In this document: in pieces, positions 56,008 through 64,000 of the stretch
Layout: each line of letters opens with the position of its first letter
How positions within the stretch are numbered: position 1 is the first letter of the stretch
Assembly: GCF_000006445.2 (NCBI RefSeq)
Contig: NC_006045.2
Coordinates: 186,001 to 250,000, forward strand
Length of the DNA stretch: 64,000 bases
Reading direction: 5' to 3'
DNA from: Debaryomyces hansenii CBS767
Lineage: Eukaryota > Ascomycota > Pichiomycetes > Serinales > Debaryomycetaceae
The notes under the pieces: model-generated
Database searches by the model: none
Told to the model about the DNA's origin: nothing
Seen by the model: the letters and a program-made list of their open reading frames with translations, nothing else
Translations under genes and position numbers: made by a program

Positions 56008-56217
56008 TTATTGTTCATCGAATGGATTGTAGATATTTTTCGATAATAATCTGTTTAATTCATTTTTCACTGCTTGAACTTTGTTCAGGTCTATAACTAG
56101 GTGTGTTTCATCAAGTTCCTCTATAACAATATCATGTCTTTCTGAATCTATTTTAAGGATCAATGCTTTAATAGAAGGGTCACACTGAACCATTACGCCT
56201 TTAATAGCTGACGGCAT
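56008..56217 (-). CDS. TFB5: TFIIH subunit Tfb5 (TTDA/GTF2H5)
   Basis: This 69-aa protein contains the family hallmarks KGVMVQCDPSIKALI, IVIEELDETHLVI and LNRLLSKNIYNPFDE. Tfb5 stabilises Tfb2 in TFIIH and is needed for nucleotide-excision repair. It is a small gene that is easy to miss. Length, start and stop fit the family. It is convergent with COG3. Confidence 0.95.
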   Translation of the reverse strand: MPSAIKGVMVQCDPSIKALILKIDSERHDIVIEELDETHLVIDLNKVQAVKNELNRLLSKNIYNPFDEQ

Positions 56218-56366
56218 TCCATACGTATATCTACTTTAAAAATCAATTGATCTGCGTCAAGAAGATATTTGAATATATTTAATGATAACTTTTTGTGTAA
56301 TTTTGATATTGTCATGTTCCATGTTATTTCAGTTGCATATTTAATTATAAGCTATTGGAAGAAGTG

Positions 56367-56402
56367 ATGCTCCATAATGTCAGAAGAAGAGACAGTTCAT
56401 AG
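56367..56402 (+). other. short uORF overlapping the VPS41 start
   Basis: An ATG ten bases before the VPS41 ATG opens an out-of-frame ORF of 11 codons and a stop, which runs past the VPS41 start. If the mRNA begins upstream of 56367, initiation there would lower VPS41 translation. Confidence 0.4.
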
Positions 56403-59400
56403 TGATGATCCTATAGAAAAGGATTGTTTTGAAAAAGAAAATATAAATGGTAAGAAGGATGATGTTAGTAAAGATAATAAGGAAACCGTAGTGAAGGATA
56501 AGCAGGACATAAGTACAAATGACACGACAGAAATATCCCAAAATGACAAAGATGGGACTCAAGGTAATGGAGAATCACAGCATGGGACAAATAAAGATGA
56601 AATAATGGAGGAAAATAGAGTACATGGAGACAAGGGTGAAGAAGAGGAACAAGAGACAGATGGAGAAGAAACAGATGGAGAAGAGACAGACGGAGACGAA
56701 GAAGAGGAAGAGCCCCCCAAACTCATATACCAGAGATTGAATGGATTGCCACAGAATTTCTTCAATAGAGATCCAATATCAGCATGTAATTTTTATGAAA
56801 CGGTTTTCATTTTCGCTACTCACTCAGGAATAATCCATATAACGAAGCCAGACTTTACGACAATCAGAACATTCAAGGCACATAGAGCTTCAATTTTGTC
56901 AATATACACTGATGGTCATTATTTTGCGACTGGATCGATGGATGGCACGGTAGTTATAGGCTCAGTCTCGGACGAGAAAGATATAATAGCATATGATTTT
57001 AAAAGGCCGATACACGCGGTTGTATTGGACGCCAATTATGCTAAGTCAAGAAGCTTTGTAAGCGGTGGCATGAGTGGAAAAGTTTTATTTTCTTCGAAAA
57101 ACTGGCTAGGACAGAGAACTGATCTTGTTTTAGATGAAAATAATGGTCCTATCGTCTGTATCCAGCAGATGGACGATTTATTGTTGTGGATGAACGACAT
57201 AGGTATCGTGATATACCAAATATCTAGGAAACAGAAAATATTGACTATAGATAAATCTAAAGATTCGCCGAGAAGCGATATATATTGGCCAAGAGTTCAT
57301 TTTCCGGAGACAGATAGAATTTTAATTGCATGGGCGAATCGCATATGGTCTCTAAGAGTATCGATAGGGAAATCAAATGATGTCAGTGAACCATCCTCAT
57401 CATCAAAGAGTAGGATATTACCTTCCACAGCTAGCATATCTTTTCGAACTATTCAAGAAAAAAAAGTTGAAATTGAGCACATTTTTAAAGTAGACGATTT
57501 TGTATCGGGAATTGCTAGTTTCAAAGATGACTTAATTATGATCTTGACTTATGTTCCTCCCGAAAGGGATGAAATTACCAAACATCTTATATTTAATAAT
57601 CCGGATTTAAAATTAATCAATTCAACTACCGGTCAAGTTGAATTTGAGGAGGAAATTGGGCTTAAGAATATTGAAAATCTAGGATTAAATGATTTTTCAT
57701 TAGGCTCTCACATCGACCTGAATAGAACAAGATATTTTATTATGAGTGCTAAAGATGGCGTAATAGCTCAAGAACTTCAGCTTCATGACAGATTAGATTG
57801 GTTTCTTGAAAAAGAGAAATACCTAGAAGCATGGGAGATAAGTAAGCATTTATCCTTGCTGCACACAAAAAAATTGAATTTAGGTATATTGCATGTTGAT
57901 AATTTAATTAAACTAGGCGAGTGGAAAGATGCTGCTAATTTCCTATCTTCCTTGCTCTATTTAGATGTTAATGAAATGCCTGATGGAGATACAAAGAGTA
58001 CTATTTATACTTCCCTTTCTCAAAATCTGAACAACGAAGATCATGATTCGCTAGTACGAGAAATCATTACCCAATGGCAGAGTTGGGCAAACATATTCAT
58101 AAAGTCTAATCATATTGATTTATTGACAGATGTAATTCCAAAATCACCAAAATTGAATATAAAGGCTACTATTTATAATCAAATCTTGCAGTACTGGATA
58201 CATCATATTGATTCGGATAACACTTTTTTCAGATTGATTGATAAATGGCCTATTGATTTATATGATGCTAAAAATATCGAATCTTTTATTGAGGAAATCT
58301 TAGAAAAGGATTCCAGTCCTAAACTACGTAAATGCTTAGCGAATCTTTACGTTAAATCTTTCGATTTCAAAAAGGCAGTCCCACATTTAGTGTCATTGAA
58401 GGATCCGAATATTATACAATTTTTATCATCAAATCACCTACTAGATACTTTTTCAGATGATATTCCTAAGTATATATCTTTGAGATTTGAAGGCAAAGAA
58501 CTAGAGACATTGCCTATTGATAAATTAGAGAATCGTTTGGACGATATAATAAATATCCTTGTGGAAAATAGACACGAAGTACCCTCAGAACAGATTATGA
58601 TAATGATGAGTAAAAATCATCTTGACTTTATAAACTACTTTTATTTGGAAAGATTGACAGCGATTGATCCATTTTTAACTAAGCAGTTTTCAAATGAACA
58701 AGTTGAATTATATTCTAGGTATGACAGTGGAAAGTTATTACCTTTTTTGTCAAAAAGTAGCACGTATGATATAGATCGAGCTATACGTCTTTGTGAGTCC
58801 AACGACTTTACAGAAGAACTAGTATATTTATTGGGAAAGATAGGTGAAAATAAGAGAGCTTTAACATTGATAATGAATAAATTGGATGATCCTGAAAAAG
58901 CCATTAAATTTGCAAAGCACCAGAATGACAAGGAGGTATGGCATATGTTATTAAATTATTCTATGAAGAAGCCAGCTTTTATAAAGACACTAATTGAATG
59001 TGCGGATGACCAGTCAAACTCTTTCTATGATCCTGTGTCAATCATAAGAGGTATGCCTGATGATGTTGAGATTGAAGGTTTAAAGAATTCTGTTGCAAAG
59101 ATATCTAATAACAATGATCTAAACTTGTTATTGAATCAATTGATATTAGGCATTTTATATAACCAATCAGAGGATGTATCTAATTATTTTAGATCCGATA
59201 AATTACGAGGTTTAGAAATTGATGTCAGTTCGAAGTCTGTTATGCAATTAATTTCGAGGTTTGAAACGATTTTAGTAATGTCTATGGGAGAAACAAAGCA
59301 TATTGATTTAGTCTCCGAAGCCGACTTTTTCAAAGACAATAATCGAAAGGTTTCCAACATTAAATCTTATACCGACTTAGATGAGAAACTAAAACATATC

Positions 59401-59436
59401 GCTTATTTTAAAAGATATCTATCTCAACATGATTAG
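56377..59436 (+). CDS. VPS41: HOPS subunit Vps41
   Basis: This 1019-aa protein has an acidic, low-complexity N-terminus (~1-115, with a triple ETDGE-type repeat). A WD40/beta-propeller part (~120-470: PPKLIYQRLNG, FKAHRASILSIYTDGHYFATGSMDGTV) follows, then a CHCR/clathrin-repeat helical region. Vps41 works in HOPS and in AP-3 vesicle docking at the vacuole. No C-terminal Cys/His cluster is seen, while the S. cerevisiae protein, as I recall, ends in a RING-like domain. TFB5 diverges to the left. Confidence 0.92.
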   Translation: MSEEETVHSDDPIEKDCFEKENINGKKDDVSKDNKETVVKDKQDISTNDTTEISQNDKDGTQGNGESQHGTNKDEIMEENRVHGDKGEEEEQETDGEETDGEETDGDEEEEEPPKLIYQRLNGLPQNFFNRDPISACNFYETVFIFATHSGIIHITKPDFTTIRTFKAHRASILSIYTDGHYFATGSMDGTVVIGSVSDEKDIIAYDFKRPIHAVVLDANYAKSRSFVSGGMSGKVLFSSKNWLGQRTDLVLDENNGPIVCIQQMDDLLLWMNDIGIVIYQISRKQKILTIDKSKDSPRSDIYWPRVHFPETDRILIAWANRIWSLRVSIGKSNDVSEPSSSSKSRILPSTASISFRTIQEKKVEIEHIFKVDDFVSGIASFKDDLIMILTYVPPERDEITKHLIFNNPDLKLINSTTGQVEFEEEIGLKNIENLGLNDFSLGSHIDLNRTRYFIMSAKDGVIAQELQLHDRLDWFLEKEKYLEAWEISKHLSLLHTKKLNLGILHVDNLIKLGEWKDAANFLSSLLYLDVNEMPDGDTKSTIYTSLSQNLNNEDHDSLVREIITQWQSWANIFIKSNHIDLLTDVIPKSPKLNIKATIYNQILQYWIHHIDSDNTFFRLIDKWPIDLYDAKNIESFIEEILEKDSSPKLRKCLANLYVKSFDFKKAVPHLVSLKDPNIIQFLSSNHLLDTFSDDIPKYISLRFEGKELETLPIDKLENRLDDIINILVENRHEVPSEQIMIMMSKNHLDFINYFYLERLTAIDPFLTKQFSNEQVELYSRYDSGKLLPFLSKSSTYDIDRAIRLCESNDFTEELVYLLGKIGENKRALTLIMNKLDDPEKAIKFAKHQNDKEVWHMLLNYSMKKPAFIKTLIECADDQSNSFYDPVSIIRGMPDDVEIEGLKNSVAKISNNNDLNLLLNQLILGILYNQSEDVSNYFRSDKLRGLEIDVSSKSVMQLISRFETILVMSMGETKHIDLVSEADFFKDNNRKVSNIKSYTDLDEKLKHIAYFKRYLSQHD

Positions 59437-60606
59437 TTTCATTTATAGCATAGAAAGTGATCGCATGGTTTTTGCATACCTAACTTTTAATAGACATTAA
59501 TATATAAATTTCGTGAGTCATATTCACCAACAAATAGTAAAGTTCTGATCAGATATGAGATAGAACTCTTGCTATTCTAGGACGTTTGTATCGAAGACAG
59601 GCCTGAAAAATAAATAATCGAATAGTGTCAAAATTCTTTTGTTGATTCGTTGTCTTTTTTTCTTGAATGCAATGTCCTGCGTCTGGGAAATCATCCTCTG
59701 ACTCTTCGAATATTCCAAACGATGAGCTAACAATTCCTCTTCTAATCTTTACAATTACTGATGTATTAATTGCTATTTTTTTTGTCTATAATGATATTCC
59801 CAGAACCACTATAAAACTTTTCATGTGGACTGCTCGTATAATATGCAAAAGCCACATATCCCGTAAACTAGATCACGCACACGGCATCGATTGAACCCGG
59901 CAGTAAATACCGATATTTGGACTACAAGCGACTTATCGACAAATATTATCTTCCATGTTTATGTAAAGTTTAATATTCATTCGTTATATAATAGAAGCTA
60001 AACGTATACAATGTGACAGCACTGGATTTTTTTACGGCGAGAATAGAGAATGCTCATTTTCCAGAGACGTACAGGCCACAACAGTTCAAGCGGGTAACGA
60101 TACACTATCCAAAAAATAGAATAAGCTTTCAATGAAGACGCACCTTTTAAATATGTCTCTGTTAGGAACTAAATAAAGGTTTAGTCGTACCAATTCTGGC
60201 TAAAGCATATAATTATTTGCGTAACATAGTAGTTGTGTAAAAGAATGCATCTTGACAGGACGTCAGCGGATTTGAGATTATATGGTGCTGATAACCCAAT
60301 AAGCCTTCGAGCACTAAGAGCAGGGAATCTACACGCATTAAATATGCTATCTATAGTCTATATGTTTTGACATCAGGAGTACGTGTATCAATATGGCCGC
60401 ATTCTTCAGACAGTGATGTACGATATATTTACGATATTTACCTTTGTCTTAAATTTCGGACATCAAATTTTTCGGTGGCCCCCGTGGAACATTGTATGTG
60501 CAGTATTTGAAAATATCTAGTGAAAACTCTTGCTTTTTCTATTATGCATTTATTACAACGTCTCCTTTAATTCTTATCCTTTCATATTTTTTCAGAGCAA
60601 CCCACA
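59437..60606. other. long intergenic region VPS41 to BMT gene
   Basis: This 1170-bp region is the longest gene-free stretch in the window. A 75-codon plus-strand ORF (59667-59894) has one hydrophobic stretch, and another of about 41 codons lies around 60246-60370. Neither resembles a known protein. I see no tRNA fold, snRNA signature or LTR end. It could hold an ncRNA, a decayed gene, or simply a large promoter for the mannosyltransferase. Confidence 0.4.
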
Positions 60607-62385
60607 ATGATCACAATGATCACTGATCATGTAAATTTTGGGTATGCAAGAGACCCATTTGTCTATGGATCATTGACGTTAGCCCTAGGTTTCGGAACTG
60701 TATATTATTTCAAAAGGTTTAGCATATGGAAGACTATCAAGACCCTGGGAATAAAATGCATACTCTCAAGGAATAAGTTATTCCATACTGTTTTCGGAGT
60801 ATTCTTGATATTCCTTAATATATATGTGTGGGTTTACTTATCCTCTAAGTTTTTTACTACTCTGACATATTTAGGGTCGGACTTACATCAGTCACCTTTA
60901 ACGCTGGCCATCCTAGATTTAAAGTATTCTAAGTTTAATGTACCAGGATATTCATTCATAGAAGAGAAAGTACAATTTGAATCAACAGAAGATTTTGAAT
61001 GTGATGTTGTGCAATTCAGTGATAAAATGTCGTCAAGCCCAGCAGTTGCTGTTGACGGTGATTTAAGAAGAGTGAGGAATCAGGCTTTTGAATTAGCGAA
61101 ATCCGACTATCCAATAGCAAAGAACTGTTTTTTGGACAAAGACGATGAATCCGAGGAAGATATACTACGCAAAAAATGGGCAAGATTCTGTGGGAGTAGT
61201 GTTTGGTTATCCAAATATGAAGTTCATTTCTTTGTCAATAGAATAGTATATGCGCATGAAAACGCAAGAAGCAGACCTACCATCAGTCTCATCGATGTCC
61301 AGATTTTCGATCGCGACTGGAATGAACTTACTGACTTCAAGATCCCACTAGCTGACGGGACAGAGCTTAATTTCCCGGGACTCGTTAAGATTGATATAGA
61401 TCAAAATCCTAAACACAAACTTTCAGTTATGGGTCCTGAAGACCCACGTGTTGTATTAAGGAAGTACATTAACGATAATGGCGAATTGGAAGAAGAACCA
61501 GTGATTGTTTTTAATATGCGTCGTACCGAGATTAACTGGAACAGAGCCATGCATTTTTATAGACCCTTTAATGGTAATGACACTATCAGATTGACATTGA
61601 GAGATTTAAAGCCAAGATTTCGTGAGAAGAATTGGGCTCCATTTTTTGATGATAATGATCCTGACAATATTTATTTCATATACAATTTTAATCCCCTTCG
61701 TGTCATCAAATGTGGTCTTTCTGACGGTGTGTGTGATAAGGTTACTGGTCCCAGTTTCATAGATTCTAAAGCCGACGAATCAAAGCATGTCGGTGCATTA
61801 AGAGGGGGAACCAATCTCGTTCCAATACCGTCCGATCTTTTACCGAATCATCTTTTTTTTAGAAAATATTGGTTCGGTATTGCCAGATCTCATAATAGTG
61901 ATTGTGGATGTTTGAAGGAAATTTATAGACCACACGCATTTATAATATCTCAAAATTTGGAGACAGGTGAGTTTACATTGGATTACGTAAGCTCTTTGAT
62001 GGACTTCAATGTTATTGCAGAACCATGGTCCAAGAGACAAGGTATATGTAAAGATGGGAAGAATGTATTGATCCCGAACAGTATTGCCTATTGGGATCAT
62101 GTTTTAAAATCGGATTCCACAGTTAAACAAGATTATATGGGCATCACTTTTTCGGAAGCGGATAGAACAAATAAAATAGTCCATGTAAAAGGATTTTGGA
62201 GCCATATATTGAAAGCTTTGAACAGTAAGGAAATTCGTCCGGGATCTCAGTCGATAGCCAGAATAAAGGAATATTATGCTGGGAATAATACTGAGCTCGA
62301 GAATGAATTGTTAGGAAGATGCGCTACATCTTTGGCTGAACAATATTGTGAAAACACGGCAATTAATCAGAAGTGGATTGATTAG
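60607..62385 (+). CDS. beta-1,2-mannosyltransferase (BMT/WRY family)
   Basis: This 592-aa type II membrane protein has hydrophobic segments at ~21-36 and ~61-83. The lumenal BMT catalytic domain of family GT91 follows, with WLSKYEVHFFVNRIVYAHENARSRPTIS, MGPEDPRVVLRKY, ALRGGTNLVPIPSDLLP and the long C-terminal YVSSLMDFNVIAEP segment (quoted in parts). Family members add beta-1,2-mannose to cell-wall mannan and phospholipomannan in Candida and Pichia species. The start has two possible ATGs (first and fourth codons). The exact member number is not assignable here. Confidence 0.88.
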   Translation: MITMITDHVNFGYARDPFVYGSLTLALGFGTVYYFKRFSIWKTIKTLGIKCILSRNKLFHTVFGVFLIFLNIYVWVYLSSKFFTTLTYLGSDLHQSPLTLAILDLKYSKFNVPGYSFIEEKVQFESTEDFECDVVQFSDKMSSSPAVAVDGDLRRVRNQAFELAKSDYPIAKNCFLDKDDESEEDILRKKWARFCGSSVWLSKYEVHFFVNRIVYAHENARSRPTISLIDVQIFDRDWNELTDFKIPLADGTELNFPGLVKIDIDQNPKHKLSVMGPEDPRVVLRKYINDNGELEEEPVIVFNMRRTEINWNRAMHFYRPFNGNDTIRLTLRDLKPRFREKNWAPFFDDNDPDNIYFIYNFNPLRVIKCGLSDGVCDKVTGPSFIDSKADESKHVGALRGGTNLVPIPSDLLPNHLFFRKYWFGIARSHNSDCGCLKEIYRPHAFIISQNLETGEFTLDYVSSLMDFNVIAEPWSKRQGICKDGKNVLIPNSIAYWDHVLKSDSTVKQDYMGITFSEADRTNKIVHVKGFWSHILKALNSKEIRPGSQSIARIKEYYAGNNTELENELLGRCATSLAEQYCENTAINQKWID

Positions 62386-62865
62386 AACTAAGGATTCTCT
62401 TCTCATTTAATCACTTTTCAAACTAGACTTGATAATTATTTATAGAACCTTAAATTATAATATATTTTTAAACATTAACTAATTATTTGAATATAATTTT
62501 GTAAACAAGCCAAATTCTAGGAACCACAAGCACCCATACCAGACCATGTAGCTTGTAATAAATTCGAATCAAGTTCGAACTCGCTTTATTTAGTGTGGTG
62601 TTTGATTTCATAAACATTGTATTCCTTCGATAATTACATTTCCAATAAATTAAAGTTTACTGGAGAAATACATACTTGTTAAAATATAAGATTGAAAGAT
62701 ATGATGGAAAAAAAGAGGCCCTACAACTGAAACATTCATAATCTAAAATACATTTAAGCCTATGTTAATGATGAAAATTCGTTTGCTAAAATAAAATACT
62801 CAAACTAGGCCATAAATTTAACTTCTTCAAATATTACAACCTTAATCGTCTATATAACCAACAAT
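62386..62865. other. convergent intergenic region BMT-TVP23
   Basis: This 480-bp AT-rich region lies between two convergent stops. No RNA gene or ORF is recognised. Confidence 0.4.
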
Positions 62866-63549
62866 TTAAGTGGAAAATGGATTTAATCTAGAAAAAAGAT
62901 TACCTGTTGCTCTAGAAAATATATCAGTAGCCAAATGGTTTGCTTTACCGAATTTATCACATTTAGTGAATGCCATGGCGTTCGTCAAGGACAAAGAAAT
63001 TGAAATAATGATTAGCAATAAATACAAAAATTCGAATTTCAAAAGTGCTAAGAATCCCAATACAACCCATGCTGCAGGCTGTACATATAATAACGTCCAG
63101 AACACTTTAGAGTCAATTGGATTGATGTAACGGTTTGGATCCACTGTTTCAAATACCCATACATTTTCAAATTCTCCATTGGTCGATTTAATAACACTAA
63201 CCTCATTCCACCATCTCAATCCTACCAATAACCTACCGGCTATGTTTTTCAAATTCCAAAAGTCACCGGAAACTAAAAGCACTATTATTATGAAATGTAA
63301 AATAAATTTATTCTTCTTGGTTATAATCCCAATCAACAAGGTCCCAAATAAATATATGAATAGAGGTGACACCCTGAAGAAAATGTAGAATAAAAGAGCA
63401 ATTGGATGTGACGATTCTTTTAACTTTTGAGACCATGTCCATTCACTGGGAGATACATTGGCTCCAGCAGATGTTGCATTGGATTGTGCTGAAGGTTGTT
63501 GCGCTTGTTCCGGCACATCTGACTCAATGGCCGTATATGCTGAATTCAT
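62866..63549 (-). CDS. TVP23: Golgi membrane protein Tvp23
   Basis: The 227-aa protein has a Ser/Gln-rich cytosolic N-terminus and then about four membrane segments. The family motifs HPIALLFYIFFRVSPLFIYLFG, DFWNLKNIAGRLLVGLRWWNE and WVFETVDPN are present. A C-terminal cytosolic tail follows. TVP23 proteins reside in late Golgi/trans-Golgi compartments with Tvp18 and Tvp15. The start is the first ATG. The gene is divergent from the PET100-like gene. Confidence 0.93.
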   Translation of the reverse strand: MNSAYTAIESDVPEQAQQPSAQSNATSAGANVSPSEWTWSQKLKESSHPIALLFYIFFRVSPLFIYLFGTLLIGIITKKNKFILHFIIIVLLVSGDFWNLKNIAGRLLVGLRWWNEVSVIKSTNGEFENVWVFETVDPNRYINPIDSKVFWTLLYVQPAAWVVLGFLALLKFEFLYLLLIIISISLSLTNAMAFTKCDKFGKANHLATDIFSRATGNLFSRLNPFST

Positions 63550-63700
63550 CGTTATCGTCTACTCTTTATTAGATGGCATGATCTCTTTTAGAAACATCAC
63601 GGGAATATATGCGAATAAATTCTTGAAAATGATTTTATAAATCCCTTCATATAGACTATTTAACTACTTGTTGAAAGACGATTAACCTAACTATATTATA

Positions 63701-64000
63701 ATGTCGTCAGCTTACCGTAAGTTCATAGGTGGTATTTCCAGAACTCAGCTAGAAACAACTAAAGTATGTGTTATTTAAAAATTTAAATTTTTATCTCTAA
63801 TAGCTAGGACTAACAAAATTTTTAGTTTGGTTTTTACCTTTTGACGCCTATCTGTATAATGTACTACGTTGGGTTAGATTCTGATACAAAATTTAATTTA
63901 CCAGGGTTCTGGCCAGATCCAGCTACTTTAAACCAAATCCCTAAGGAGCCACATGAAATTCAAGCGGAGATCGCAAGAATTAGACGAGCAAGAGCAGAAA
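63701..64000 (+). CDS. PET100: PET100-like cytochrome c oxidase assembly protein, spliced, 3' end outside window
   Basis: Exon 1 is 63701-63763, encoding MSSAYRKFIGGISRTQLETTK. A 62-nt intron (63764-63825) has donor GTATGT, branch point GACTAAC at 63808-63814, and acceptor TTTAG. Exon 2 resumes in frame with FGFYLLTPICIMYYVGLD, a single membrane segment, then PGFWPDPATLNQIPKEPHEIQAEIARIRR and continues past the right edge. A short N-terminus, one membrane span and a charged tail with WPPE/WPDP-like and IPKEP motifs fit the Pet100 family of complex IV assembly factors. The family call is fair and the splice prediction is strong. Confidence 0.75.

Noticed and set aside
59667..59894. 75-codon ORF with one hydrophobic stretch
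   Set aside because: No recognisable family, isolated in a gap, codon use not convincing; kept only as part of the intergenic note.
1..64000. CRISPR arrays, phage genes or bacterial defence systems
   Set aside because: All recognisable genes are eukaryotic housekeeping genes with yeast introns and tRNA introns; no regular repeat-spacer pattern was seen.

Overview
This window is ordinary nuclear chromosome from a budding yeast of the CTG clade (Debaryomyces/Candida group). Debaryomyces or a close relative is my best guess, but the sequence alone does not prove the genus. It is AT-rich and gene-dense, with short intergenic gaps. Two genes have short introns with yeast-type branch points (RPL26 and the gene cut by the right edge). 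The gene order around GAL1/GAL10/GAL7 matches, as I remember it, the Candida albicans arrangement: HGT2, SHA3, GAL1, GAL10, GAL102, GAL7 and the tRNA methyltransferase gene. One CTG codon (12517-12519) sits where the family has a conserved serine, as expected if CTG is read as Ser. The translations behind these calls used the standard code, so CTG residues should be re-read as Ser.

Layout, left to right. Bases 1-8.1 kb hold the 3' part of a Golgi alpha-1,6-mannosyltransferase (MNN11 type), the crosslink-repair nuclease PSO2, the Arl2-type GTPase CIN4, and a large unrecognised protein with PH-like segments. From 8.1 to 20.5 kb come TIM21, an intron-containing tRNA-Arg(CCG), RPL26, a 6-phosphofructo-2-kinase with a degenerate phosphatase half, GON7, PFD1, ATP12, PSY2, SPS19 and GCS1. 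From 20.6 to 31.7 kb come CAX4, KAP95, the septin SHS1, an NAD(P)HX epimerase, an unrecognised Ser-rich protein, ATG5 and a TRM140-type methyltransferase.

The region from 31.8 to 44.4 kb is the galactose locus. GAL7 and GAL102 diverge from one promoter and GAL10 and GAL1 from another. TRS23, a tRNA-Arg(ACG) and a probable solo LTR lie between the two pairs. A SHA3-type kinase and a hexose transporter flank GAL1. Five near-identical copies of a TGTAACGTTACA-type palindrome occur, and they are confined to the two divergent GAL promoters. This fits the Gal4-independent control known from Candida. Together these genes cover sugar uptake, the Leloir pathway (Gal10 mutarotase and epimerase, Gal1, Gal7) and a linked nucleotide-sugar dehydratase.

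The right part (44.7-64 kb) holds an ENA-type sodium pump, MYG1, a CYP52-type P450, MCM10, COG3, TFB5, VPS41, a beta-1,2-mannosyltransferase of the BMT family, TVP23, and the 5' part of a PET100-like gene.

I found no prokaryotic-style defence island, CRISPR array or intact transposon. The most notable local oddities are an exact 30-bp in-frame tandem duplication inside the GAL10 mutarotase active-site loop, the shared GAL palindromes, the PFK2 protein that has lost its phosphatase catalytic residues, and a tRNA-Arg(CCG) with two mismatches in its acceptor stem.
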